From the NCBI GenBank assembly GCA_027924645.1, contig BSBN01000140.1:14142501-14206500 (forward strand): a DNA stretch of 64,000 nucleotides, read 5' to 3'. This document shows, piece after piece, positions 11,951-21,675 of this stretch. Position 1 is the stretch's first letter. The number at the start of each line of letters is the position of its first letter. Origin of the DNA: Cunninghamia lanceolata (lineage: Eukaryota > Streptophyta > Pinopsida > Cupressales > Cupressaceae). A program made the position numbers and the translations under genes. A model generated the notes under the pieces. That model saw nothing but the letters and a program-made list of their open reading frames with translations, made no database searches and had not been told where the DNA came from.

Positions 11951-12671
11951 AATTTGTTTCAAATTTTGATCTCTACGAATATTATCAATCTCAACATTGT
12001 TATATCCAGCTTGTTTTAAATCTCCTATCAACACTATTTCCATTTCATTCAAAGGTGGATTTGAAGAAGTACCTGGATTTGTGCCTATTGAAACATTCTC
12101 CATAGCATTAATAGAGGGATTTGAAGACATACCAGGAGTAGTTTGTATAATCGTATTAGTTTCCACATTCACCTCTTGCAAACTTGCATCGTCTACATCT
12201 ATAGTCTCCTCAATGTTTTTATCTTCAATACTTGTGGAATTGGATGCCTCAACATTATTCATTGATTGAATCTTTACTCTTCTATCTCTGTCTTTTTGCC
12301 TCCTCTCGCTTTGCTTCAATTTCTTCAGGGGTTAATAGCTTCCTATCTTTCCTCTTATTACGACTTTGTGATCCCATGATTAAAAAATTTATGAAGCATG
12401 TACAAATGAATGTCAAAAACTTGAATGTGTTTCAAGTCCTTCAAACAAGTACCAATTCAACAAAATTCCACTCAAATAGCATCTCCATGATGGCTTCTAT
12501 CAAAATACAAACAATACTTCAAGTTGATGGACCTACAAAAGAAAAAAATATGCCAAAGAATGCTGCAAGAGTCGCTATCGGCCGTACTGTAGAGAAAGTT
12601 GCAGAAATGACAGTCATAGTACAGTCTTATTTAAAAAAATGGGCAAATAATAAACAGGATCTTGTTTATAA

Positions 12672-12827
12672 TACGGGATCCCGTTATATTAAATGGGATC
12701 CCGCTTAATAAATGGGATCCCGTTTACTACGGGATCCCGTTTATTAAACGGGATCCCATTTAATTTTCGATCGATGGATAAAGAAACGGGATCCTGTTTT
12801 ATAAACGGGATCCCGTTATTCAAATTT
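12672..12827. repeat. GGGATCCC palindrome array 1
   Basis: Seven copies of (A/T)(C/T)GGGATCC(C/T)(G/A)(T/C) sit in about 155 bp, separated by short AT-rich spacers. Each core is a self-complementary octamer. It lies about 300 bp upstream of the transposase start and about 880 bp inside the TIR-like end at 13710. A larger array of the same motif is at 43346-43706. Confidence 0.9.
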
Positions 12828-13665
12828 TGAATTTTAGGCTCGGGTTTTGCTTTGTAACCCACTTCGAAAAATGATTTAGGGACCTGACCCTGACGTCTGG
12901 ACCTGGTTTGACCTACAACTTGAAGGCCCTGTCAATGTCACAACAAAATAGTGACTTTGGGCATACATCTAAATGTCTATTTTGTAGAATATTTTGACGA
13001 AATTAAAACCTATTATAGAAGAGACAATGTAGATCCCAAATATGTAATTTTTTTTACAATTGGATTATTTTTTCTATTTTTTAATCAATTTCTGATGAAA
13101 TAGGTCCATAAACTTGAATTATCAAGGTATTTTAATATTTTAATAACTTTTTATTAAAATATTTTTTTGTAAAAAAAATTGTATGAAAACATACTTTAGA
13201 CAATTTTTTTCAATTTTATAAAAAAAAATTCAAAAAATGTTAAGTTTAGGTCATCCTATGCATGACGTACACGATGATTTTTTTAAAGACAAAAAATGAC
13301 CAATAAAAAATTAATTAAAAAAAGTTATTCAATAAAAAATTACAAATAAATATGGAAAACATGCTTCAGTGAGTTAAAAAGCATTTCCCAAAAGGATTTT
13401 AAAAAATATGATTATTTAGGAAAAAATATGGATGACGTACATGTACATGGTATAGTAAAAAAAAGTGACTTTTAAATAGTGGTTTTTAGAAACGCCTATT
13501 CAAAATTAATTTCTATCATCTGGGTATTGAAAAAAATTATATATCTGGAAACTAGACTCCGAGTATTACATTTCATATTTAGTGACTTTTTCCAAGATTC
13601 CACATTTAAGTGCTTCAAATTTTTAGGTCAAATGTGACAAATTTTGAAAATCAGGGAAAACACTT
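12828..13665. other. Non-coding AT-rich flank of the DNA transposon
   Basis: A/T homopolymer-rich sequence with no gene. By position it is the subterminal part of the element whose end is at 13710. Confidence 0.5.
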
Positions 13666-13710
13666 CCACTTTTTGGCCAAAAAGTGGACACAACTTCTTG
13701 CACACACCCC
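13666..13710. repeat. Terminal palindrome and TIR-like end of DNA transposon
   Basis: A perfect 22 bp palindrome, CCACTTTTTGGCCAAAAAGTGG (13666-13687), is followed by ACACAACTTCTTGCACACACCCC. The reverse complement of the terminal part, TGCAAGAAGTTGTGTCCACTT, occurs at 43272-43292 beside the second GGGATCCC array. The junction with the gypsy LTR fragment is abrupt at 13710/13711. The opposite terminus was not found. Confidence 0.55.
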
Positions 13711-13856
13711 GTCCTAGGTCCCATTTGTCATGTTACCTAGGGCTCATTCCATCAGGATGCCAAATTATGAAGTAAATGTCCTAAATGCATGCAAAAGACC
13801 CAGGAGCTAAACCTAAAGATAAAAAATCCCCCAAGGGGTCATTTTATGACGTTACA
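13711..13856 (-). repeat. Truncated 3' LTR of the gypsy-like element
   Basis: Homologous to 19171-19319. It is cut at 13711 by the DNA-transposon end. Its outer edge reads TGTAACGTC on the minus strand. Confidence 0.65.
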
Positions 13857-15770
13857 TTTAGCCCCCACTTTAATGTATGTATAAACACAAGACCAATACA
13901 TGCATTAAAGTAAGGTTGCAAACACAACAAACATGCCAAGCATGGAGAATACATGCCGATCACGTAGAAGATAGTAATAGGCACTCAAAACATGAATAAG
14001 ATAGTTACAGTCATGTAAAACATGGAGAAGACAGTAAATGCAAAGGAGACACACTAATGCATGGAAGACATGCACAATATCTTTTCTTTTATTTTTCTCA
14101 TATATATGAAATGCAGGTGCAAGTACTGGAAAGTAAACAAACCTCCCATAATATAGGATGCACTCATCGCACAAGTCTTTATACTATATATATGGGGCAA
14201 CACACATGCAAGACACACAAAACCTCCCAAAATGCAGGATGCACTCATCGCATAGGTCTTTAGATTGCATATGGGGCAACAAACACACCAAACAAACTAA
14301 GCGCGCCAAACACACACACTTGAAGACACAGAGAAAACATAGCAAACAAGTGATGGTGTGTTCCCTATTTCTAGGCTCATCACCATCTCAGGCACATTAC
14401 AGGCACACACCAACAATTGGACTTCGCCACAACAATCACTGAAGACATGCTTAAGGGTTGAGTTAATCACAAAACCGCTCCCCACCACTATAGAGGACTT
14501 TTGAAAATGACAGGATAATGTAATCTACTCTGAGAAATACACCATCCTCACCTCCACAGAGGGCTTAAGATAAAAAGGATATACGTGATATCCTGCCTCT
14601 GTAGAAGGCTTACATGATTGATTGGTTGATTACAGACAAACTCAGGATGCACTCATCGTGCAGGTCTTTAAACTACACCTAAGGACAAACACATTGCTAA
14701 CATCTACTACAGATAGCTTACCTTATATATGCCCCCACCTTAAGGTGGTTGATATCACGTATCGATATCAAGCACATTCAGGTAGGAAGAAAACTCATAA
14801 GGGAACACAAGCTCTTGCAAGCCCCATTCCCCTCGGTGATGACATGTACTTTATGATTGCCAAATGTTCCCACAAACACATCCCTGCAAGAAACATGTTA
14901 GTGTCTACAACATCATGATAAATGACAACATCAATGTATATGATTAATCAAACAAATAGCCAAGGTTATACCATGAGTTTGGAGTTCAAGGATAACCGTG
15001 GGGCTATATCACGAAACTCTCTGAATTAAGTACCACCAAGGCTAGATTCAAAGACAAACAAAGGTGCATAGAGCAGCAGTATTGTTAAGGTTTGTAAATG
15101 TAGTAAAAACATCATCAAGTTCACTATGCGGAAAGCACGAGTGCTTCCACTAGACAAACATCAGATAAGATATAGAACCCCATCGTCATATTAGGAACTA
15201 AGTCCAATTTTTTATTGATCTTGAAAGGGACACTAGGTCTGCATCAGTATAAATGTTTTTTCATCATCCACCCACTAGATGGAAACACTAGAGGAAGGGA
15301 AACAATAAATTAGAGAGGAGAAACAAGTGTCTTAGGGATAGTCACGTAGGAGGGTGCCCCCAAGTCACCAACCGCAATGCTATGTTCGTAAGACACAACA
15401 CACAATGATGAAATCATAGAGAGATGTAATATAGAAGAATGATGATACAAATAGAAGGTCACAATAGAGGCAGTCTCCTAGTATCTTGGACCTTACAGGA
15501 GAATCCAAAGTCATCCCAGGAGGCCTAAACAACACATAGCACATCACAAGTGAAGCACATCATGAGAGAGATACAGGTTTAGAGATTCTTACCTATAGGG
15601 TCTTCGTCCTAAGTCTCATCATCAAGTAAATAATCATCATCTTCCCACTCCCTAAGGTACCATAGCCAAATTCATGTCTTGCTCATCATGTTGTTTGTTG
15701 TTAGGATCATGTTTGTTTAGTTCAATGTTAGGATCAATGTTTTCTTGTTGAGAGGCAAGGTTTATAGCAT
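13857..15770. other. Internal region of gypsy-like element with short repeats
   Basis: The block AGGATGCACTCATCG.(A/T)(C/T)A.GTCTTTA recurs at about 14155, 14240 and 14645; the first two belong to a 75 bp tandem unit with ATATGGGGCAACA. No coding frame was recognised. Confidence 0.5.
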
Positions 15771-15777
15771 AAGCTTG

Positions 15778-15832
15778 TCTTCTTCTTCTTCTTCTTCTTC
15801 TTCTTCTTCTTCTTCTTCTTCTTCTTCTTCTT
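15778..15832. repeat. (TTC)n microsatellite
   Basis: About 18 uninterrupted TTC triplets. On the minus strand this is GAA, just beyond the stop of the protease-like frame. Confidence 0.95.
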
Positions 15833-15849
15833 TCTCTTGCTTTTCTATT

Positions 15850-16662
15850 TCATTTTATTTTACCACTTATCTTTTGTAAGATAGGGCTATCCTCTTTCAT
15901 AGGTTTGTGCAATTTAGAAGATGAAGCACCAAGATCAAATCTCATTTGTCTAGGTGGAATATTTTGTTGATAGTAATGACCTCCCGATCCTTGTAAGGAT
16001 TTTAGGGGAGGAACCTTAGCATAGGGACCTTGTCCTTTCAGTCTGAGGTTCTCTTCATATGTGGTTTGTTTATCTTTTGTCGTTTCTTTCTTGGAAGGAT
16101 CGGGTATTTCAGTTTTATCCCAAAAGTAGTCCAATATGTAATGCTTTTTCTCAACCAAATGTTTATATTTGTTGCAAGGGACAATAATCATATGTCCATT
16201 GAAAGGGAATTTTAGACAATGGTGTATTGTTGAGGGGATAGCTTTGATTTATTTTAGCCAAGGGTGTCTCAATTTAATTTGGAAGAGGTCAGAAACAAGG
16301 ACAACATCAAACCATTGTTCAACATGTTTTCCAGATAGTGTTACCAACAATGATATCTTACCCAAAGGTTTGATAAAGGTTCCCTTATGTGTCTTAATCA
16401 TCATGTTCGAGGGGTCATAAGAACCTTGCATTAATTGATATGAAAAGAGGAACTCTTCAGTGGCAACATTAGCCATGAAATTAGGATCAATAAGAGTTCC
16501 ATCAACAAGGTTTCCCATTATTTTCAAAGTTATATAAAGAGGCCCTTTAGAATCTCCAATTGTTCTATCATGTGGTGTAAACACAATTTCAGGTTCAGGT
16601 ACTTTTCTTTTCATGTAAGTTCTAGGAGGGAACATATCATTGTTTTTATGATTAGAGGCCAT
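15850..16662 (-). pseudogene. Ty3/gypsy gag-pro fragment (retropepsin-like), one stop
   Basis: From MASNHKNND at 16662 the frame reads through PLYITLKIMGNLVDG, LIDPNFMANVATEEFLF (a degenerate active-site block where the usual D-x-G is altered), then FDVVLVSDLFQIKLRHPWLK. A TAA follows at 16249-16251, and the same frame continues IKAIPSTIHHCLKFPF to 15850. The order PWL(K), a short gap, AxPSTxHxxLKF is typical of the end of the retropepsin domain in plant gypsy polyproteins. The glycine of the catalytic triad is not seen, so it is unlikely to be functional. Confidence 0.65.
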
Positions 16663-16793
16663 GATTATATGCTCAAATCAGATTTAAAAGTTTTTCCAAA
16701 AGAATACCAAAGGCAAGTGCAAAATAATATGCAAAAATGGCCTAAAATGCTTGATTTTTGTACTTTTTTTCAATGCAATTAAGTGAACGAAAG

Positions 16794-17520
16794 GGTGTTG
16801 TAAGGATTTTGATCAGGGGAAGAAATTTATATGTCCTATATCAGTCCAAAACAGCAATAATATCCTTCACAACACACTCTTGATGCAAATCTAAGATAAT
16901 GCCAAGTCAAAATATAGTGAAAATATGTCAAAATAGGCACTTTTTTCACCAAATCTGGATGCAAAAGAGCATGATAAATGGTGTTGAGAGGATAATAATG
17001 ATGGAAAGAAAATTATATCAGTAATAACATCCACTTAATGATAATATATACGTCACAACATGTTTTTAGTTCCACTTAAGGTCAAACCCTAGTGAAAATA
17101 TAGCAAAAAATAGGTTATTTTTCAGGGTTTTTAACTTTCAAGACTTAGAAAAAGGGGTGTTGTAATTAATTTTAGGAGGTGAATCAAATAAAATAAATTA
17201 TATCAGTCACCTCAATCCATAAAATTTACCACAACACACTTGGAGTGCAAACTAGGCCAAACCCTAGGGCAAAATTAGCAAAAATAGGCAATTTTTTACC
17301 AAATTTTCAATACAATGGCCCGATAAAAGGGTGTTGTGAAGTGTTTTAGGAGTGGAAGAAAATAATTACCCTGATAAAAGTAAATTAATGAAAATATATT
17401 ATTTACAATATGCCTATGGTGCAAATTTAGAGAGTCGATAAGGCCAAATCTAGTGAAAATCGTTATTTTTTAAGCCCTAGGTTTAAGATCTTGACACAAA
17501 ATGTTATGTGAATGATTTGA
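16794..17520. repeat. Degenerate tandem repeat, about 175-186 bp units
   Basis: GGTGTTG(T/A) begins units at 16794, 16980, 17156 and 17331. Each is followed at similar distance by a TATATCAGT or similar block, then CACAACACACTT, CAAACCCTAG.G.AAAATA and AAAATAGGC.ATTTTT. Spacing is 186, 176 and 175 bp. A fifth decayed unit may start near 17503. It lies between the protease frame and the PBS, that is, in the 5' untranslated/gag part of the element. Confidence 0.75.
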
Positions 17521-18080
17521 GGTACAATTTATGATGAAAATGAAATACTCTCAGATCTGAAAATGAATTCCAAGATTTAATATGCAAAATGCAAGTGCAA
17601 TTTTAATGAAAATGCATGAAAATTGTTAGTTTTTGTTGAAATTTTCTATTCAAAAATGCAAATATTTGAAATCTAAATGCAAATTTACAATAAAATACAA
17701 GAATAAATAAAAATTCTAATTTTAATTAGCCTCTAAAATCAGTAGAAAAATCTTAAAGAAGATTTTCCCTAGTAACCCTAGATTTTGGAATTACTAGGTT
17801 ATATGAAAATTGTCAAAATTTCTACAAAAACCCTAGCGATTAAATGATGAAAATACAATGCAAATTTATGATTTTTTGTATTTTTGTATAGATTATATCA
17901 TATATGATGCAAAAATCATAAATTATGAAAATTTAGAAAGGATTGATGCAAATTAGTAAGCCTAACAATGTCATTTTTTAAAAATTTTCTCAATGCAATA
18001 AGATGAATAACTATATGAATGAATGAAATCAATCCAAATATGAAGAAAAAAACTTAGTATGTTGCAATTAAGTCCAAAAC
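17521..18080. other. AT-rich internal DNA, no feature recognised
   Basis: Only A/T-rich sequence with short ATG AAAATGCA-like echoes. Confidence 0.4.
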
Positions 18081-18096
18081 CATGGGTTCACCAAAA

Positions 18097-19319
18097 TGTT
18101 TTAGGTGAAATTTAGATTGATTAATGTTTTGGTTGTTAGATGTTTGAATCCTCCTTTCACCTAACACATTCAAGGACCTTCAGATCGAGTGGTAGAGCAC
18201 TAACAGGTCCTTGGTCACTTACAAATGTAGGGAAAATTGGATTAGGGTGTTTAATTGACCATTAAAACACTAATTTTGCAAATGCGATAGTAAACAGATG
18301 AATTATAGAAAAAGCTCTTGCAAAGGAATATAAAGTATCAAATCATAGAGTACCTATTTTTGGGGTTTTGAGGAAGAAAATTTGGGGACATTGGAGTAGG
18401 TACCCAAGTCCAAGGACAATATTTTTTTCTGGATCTAAGAACTCAATCTACAACTCTTTCTTGTTGTTCTAGAGATTTTCCCATCACTCAAGTTGGAGGA
18501 CTAATGAGCGGGTTCCCAAGTCTAGAGGCATATTCTCTTCCTATTCTAGAATTTTGACACTCCAAGATGTCTTCCTGCAACTTCACTTTGTCTAGCTCCT
18601 CAACCTGTAACTTGCAACCATGAAAACTTTGTGAGGGGTTTGTGGTGTTTAGATGCTTGCCTCAATCAAGACCCACATGACACTTAAGTCTCTGAACACC
18701 TTCGTCAGATAGAGAGAGTGTGCCTAGGGAGGCAGCGGCAAAAACCAAATGAATAATTGATCACAAACACAATATAATATCATGTTGTAGTGAAGATATC
18801 ATGGGAGGAAGATGCTCTTCATTCCATGATGAAATGGATGCTCAAATCTGCAAACACAAACACATAGACCATACAAATCTGCTCTTGCAAACAATAAAAG
18901 CCTTGAATCACCTTGAGAACACAATAGCTTGGTAGTAATCATGAAAATGGAAATCTAGTTTAGAAATGAATGCCTAAACATGCTTTTATATGCAACTACA
19001 AATACTCCCACCATGATTTCATAAATTCAATCTTACCGTGTGGGGATAGGATCCAAGTAACGGTCACAAGTCGACACCCAAAAATTAGGACTGCCCCAAA
19101 ATAGAGCAGGACTAGGGCGTGGGTGCCCAAGTCCTCCTCCCCTATTTTGAGTAGGGTTAAGCTCAAGGGGTCCTCCTAGGTCCCATTTGTCATGTTACCT
19201 AGGGCTCATTCCGCCCGGATGCCAAATTATGAAGTAAGATGTCCTAAATGCATGTAAAAGACCCTGGAGCTAAACCTTAAGAGAGAAAAGCCCCCAAGGG
19301 GACATTTTCCAATGTTATA
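18097..19319 (-). repeat. 5' LTR of the gypsy-like element
   Basis: Bounded on the left by TGTTTTAGGTG (element orientation ...CTAAAACA) next to a PBS-like TGGTGAACCC, and on the right by GTTATA, where CA has become TA. The distal 150 bp match 13711-13856. The family recurs, inverted and diverged, at 36226-37235. Confidence 0.65.
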
Positions 19320-19360
19320 GGAATGAGACTCTGGTTTGCCATCATAATGGCTACAATAAG

Positions 19361-19887
19361 ATGGAGTTGCCTTCAACTTGGGGTTTGGTTAGCTTCCATG
19401 TTATGAAGTACTTCATGGTTGAAAGAAGGTACGAAACCATTAATGGCTATCACTTTCCCCTTCTAGATCGCCACATTCATGGGAATTTTGTAATTTTTCT
19501 AATTTTCCTTCTTTCATCTCTTAAAAATTGTATGAAAAAGGGGCAAATCCACCACTGGACCAGGGCTTGATGCTTGTGATTTACAAATTCAATGTTATTC
19601 TTTACTACAATATAAATCATACTATGGATATTGCTAGGAAATGTAACCCTAGTTCCTCTAGGAAGGGTAAGAGTAGCATTGTGCAACCTAACAAACTTAA
19701 GATCTCCCCTGCTTCTAAATTGAAATGACTAGTGATAAGAATGATAATATCGTAATTGATAAGGGTAAAAAAACTTCCCATAAGTATAAAGGAAAGGATT
19801 GGAAAATTAGTAATGAAGCTGTGCTTGAAGAGAAGAGCACTCTACCCCTACTCCAAGTGTCAAAGCTATGAAAATTGATGCTAGCAG
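19361..19887 (+). pseudogene. Unrecognised ORF locus, 5' part, interrupted by copia B
   Basis: A 69-codon frame (MELPSTWGLVSFHVM..., RRYETINGYHFPLLDRH) ends at a TGA near 19568. The sequence then continues with KFNVILYYNINHTMDIARKC and a Lys/Ser-rich tail. The locus resumes at 27264 after the copia insertion. I cannot assign a family. It resembles a low-copy or transposon-derived plant gene with a globular N-part and a charged C-part. Confidence 0.35.
19883..19887. repeat. Target site duplication AGCAG (left)
   Basis: AGCAG directly precedes the left LTR of element B and recurs at 27264-27268 directly after the right LTR. Confidence 0.9.
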
Positions 19888-21369
19888 TGTTAAAATGCAC
19901 AAGATAACTGAGAGGGGGGGTGAATCAATTGTCACAAAACTTAAACAATTTATGTATCTTAAAACATGATCCACTTATTTACTATTATTATGATTAGAAC
20001 ATGAAAACACATAAGTAGTAATTCTAACACAATTGCAAGATCATACAAAATAGATACCAAATTTTTATGTGGAAAACCCTGTAAAGGGAAAAATCACTGT
20101 GGGGGTTAACCCACAAGATTATTATGTAAAGTAGAATACCGAAAATCATATGCTCACTTCCATTAGGTCTCACTGCCTAGAGCTCATTGTTCAAAGAGGC
20201 TCACTACCAAGGGGTGGCTCACTACCAAAAGAAGGCTCACTGCCAAAGGGGTGAACTGAGATAACAACATCTACTTCATGCCAAAGTTTAGTTCCATTGA
20301 AGTGAAAACATCTCTGCTCTACTTTGCAACTACTTCACCTTATCTTCTCATCTTCACACTTGGATACATTTCATGACTCAATTACAAGCATTTGTACACT
20401 ACATCAACCTTGGAATGATCATCAAGGTCGGTATTACAATCATCAACCATTGGAACAATCTCCAAGGTCGACATTACAAACATACATAAAATAGGTGTAG
20501 ACCTAATACAAAACTAGCTAAGGAAAATATGTAAGAATGTATGCGGATCATGTCATGCCTTAGCAAGGACTCAAACATGATCTTCCATGCCACAACATGC
20601 TTCTACAATCTTCAAGAGATCTCCAGAATCAATAGGATTAACCAAGTCAGCTAAGACTGGTTACATGCTACGTTATCTAGGAATAAGCTTCAAACATAAC
20701 CTCGATTCCTTAATGTAGACCAATGTAAATATAGAAACATAATCAAAAGGCATCGATAAGCATGTTGTATTCAACAGGAGCAACTGCACAAAATCTAGCC
20801 ACTTTATACATGAGATTCTTCACACTGGAGCACATGAACTTCACTTTCTTCAACTATCATAAAAGAAAGATAGATTGTAGACCACCAAATCATGAACCAT
20901 TGTAGTTGTAGTCACTTACCATCATTCCGAACTTCCCTCTAGAACCACGGAGCAAAATACTTCAATGTAGAGGAATGCAGAGTAAAATACTTTCTCCCTA
21001 TCACTATTGAATAATCATAAAAAGCACATTTTACTCTAGTGAATGTAACTCGCTCCATTCTTTATACCAGAGGCTCAAACGTATGATTTAGCATCTTCAA
21101 ACATGTTTCTAAATAAATTCCAAACCGTAGACCAAGATCTTAAGTCAACAAGAAATGTGGAGCAATCTTCTGTACTGTTCTTTTATCAGCAATACACTAT
21201 CTTCACTACAATTTACTGCAACTCACTGTTTCTTCCAGAGGGGCAAATTTTCTCAATATCAACATATAAAGCTTCCAAATAGATAAAAAAATAGGATACA
21301 GTTGACACCAATGGCAATAAAGATATGTTGATATCAATGAGAACACAAATTAGGCACATACTTGTAACA
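19888..21369 (-). repeat. 3' LTR of copia B
   Basis: Minus orientation starts TGTTACAAGTATG and ends TGCATTTTAACA. Colinear with 25789-27263. Contains the poly-G/C block near 19911-19918. Confidence 0.93.
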
Positions 21370-21383
21370 ATCTCCCCCTTTGT
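21370..21383 (-). other. Polypurine tract of copia B
   Basis: ACAAAGGGGGAGAT on the minus strand, directly adjoining the 3' LTR. Confidence 0.85.
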
Positions 21384-21675
21384 CATTCATGGCAACATAT
21401 GATCTGAAAAAATTGTAATAGTCATCAAGACAAGATTCTCCCCTATCTCTTTACACATCTACATTCCTTTTTTTCTATGTCTTCCACATGATTTCTCTCT
21501 CCCTTTGACCTCAATGGCAAAGGGGCACATACTTGCAAACTATTGCTTTGACCCAACTCTCCTCTAAACTCTTTGACTACTCCCCTTGAGAAGTAGCCCT
21601 TGAAGCATCAATCCAGATTTGGAGGTGGGACTCTAAGCATCATTGGACTGATGCACTCTTGTGCATCTTAGTTTA

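Larger units (their letters stand above)
8832..12377 (-). pseudogene. DDE-like DNA transposase gene, multi-exon and broken
   Basis: Reading leftward from ATG at 12377 (MGSQSRNKRKDRKLLTPEE): a basic/acidic low-complexity N-terminus with a frameshift near 12310; an Asn/Glu repeat; a segment LPGKISWRQIRTHANKLYKEFFYRKK; a DNA-binding-like region with in-frame stops near 11195 and 11115; a core at 11056-10076 with paired Cys residues (CTSCGNL) and the motif IWSDNCMGQFKNA; and, after one TGA at 10076-10078, WLCRVHKEN..HMWNFFEARHGKGEHDG. The spaced D and E residues suggest an RNase H-fold (DDE) transposase. C-terminal blocks at 9619-9263 are joined by a good GT-AG intron (about 9365-9513), with a last block at 9110-8832. 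Superfamily not assigned. Confidence 0.7.
13711..19319 (-). mobile_element. Decayed Ty3/gypsy-like element, left LTR truncated
   Basis: About 146 bp at 13711-13856 repeats at 19171-19319 (CCTAGGTCCCATTTGTCATGTTACCTAGGGCTCATTCC...). In minus orientation a purine-rich AAAGTGGGGGCTAAA abuts the left copy (13857-13871) and a PBS-like TGGTGAACCCATGG abuts the right copy at 18081-18094. So 18097-19319 is the 5' LTR and 13711-13856 a truncated 3' LTR. The internal part keeps only a protease-like frame and repeats. No RT or integrase was recognised. Confidence 0.65.

Noticed and set aside
11559..12019. Plus-strand ORFs reading FSFSFSTK and FIFIFNK repeats
   Set aside because: They are shadow frames of the minisatellite encoding ENENENPFV on the minus strand; the minus frame continues into recognisable transposase sequence on both sides.
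12232..12708. 158-codon plus-strand ORF
   Set aside because: Overlaps the N-terminus of the minus-strand transposase and runs into the GGGATCCC array; no motif.
16794..17520. CRISPR-like regular repeat
   Set aside because: Units are 175-186 bp, diverged and without spacers; this is a plant retroelement tandem repeat.
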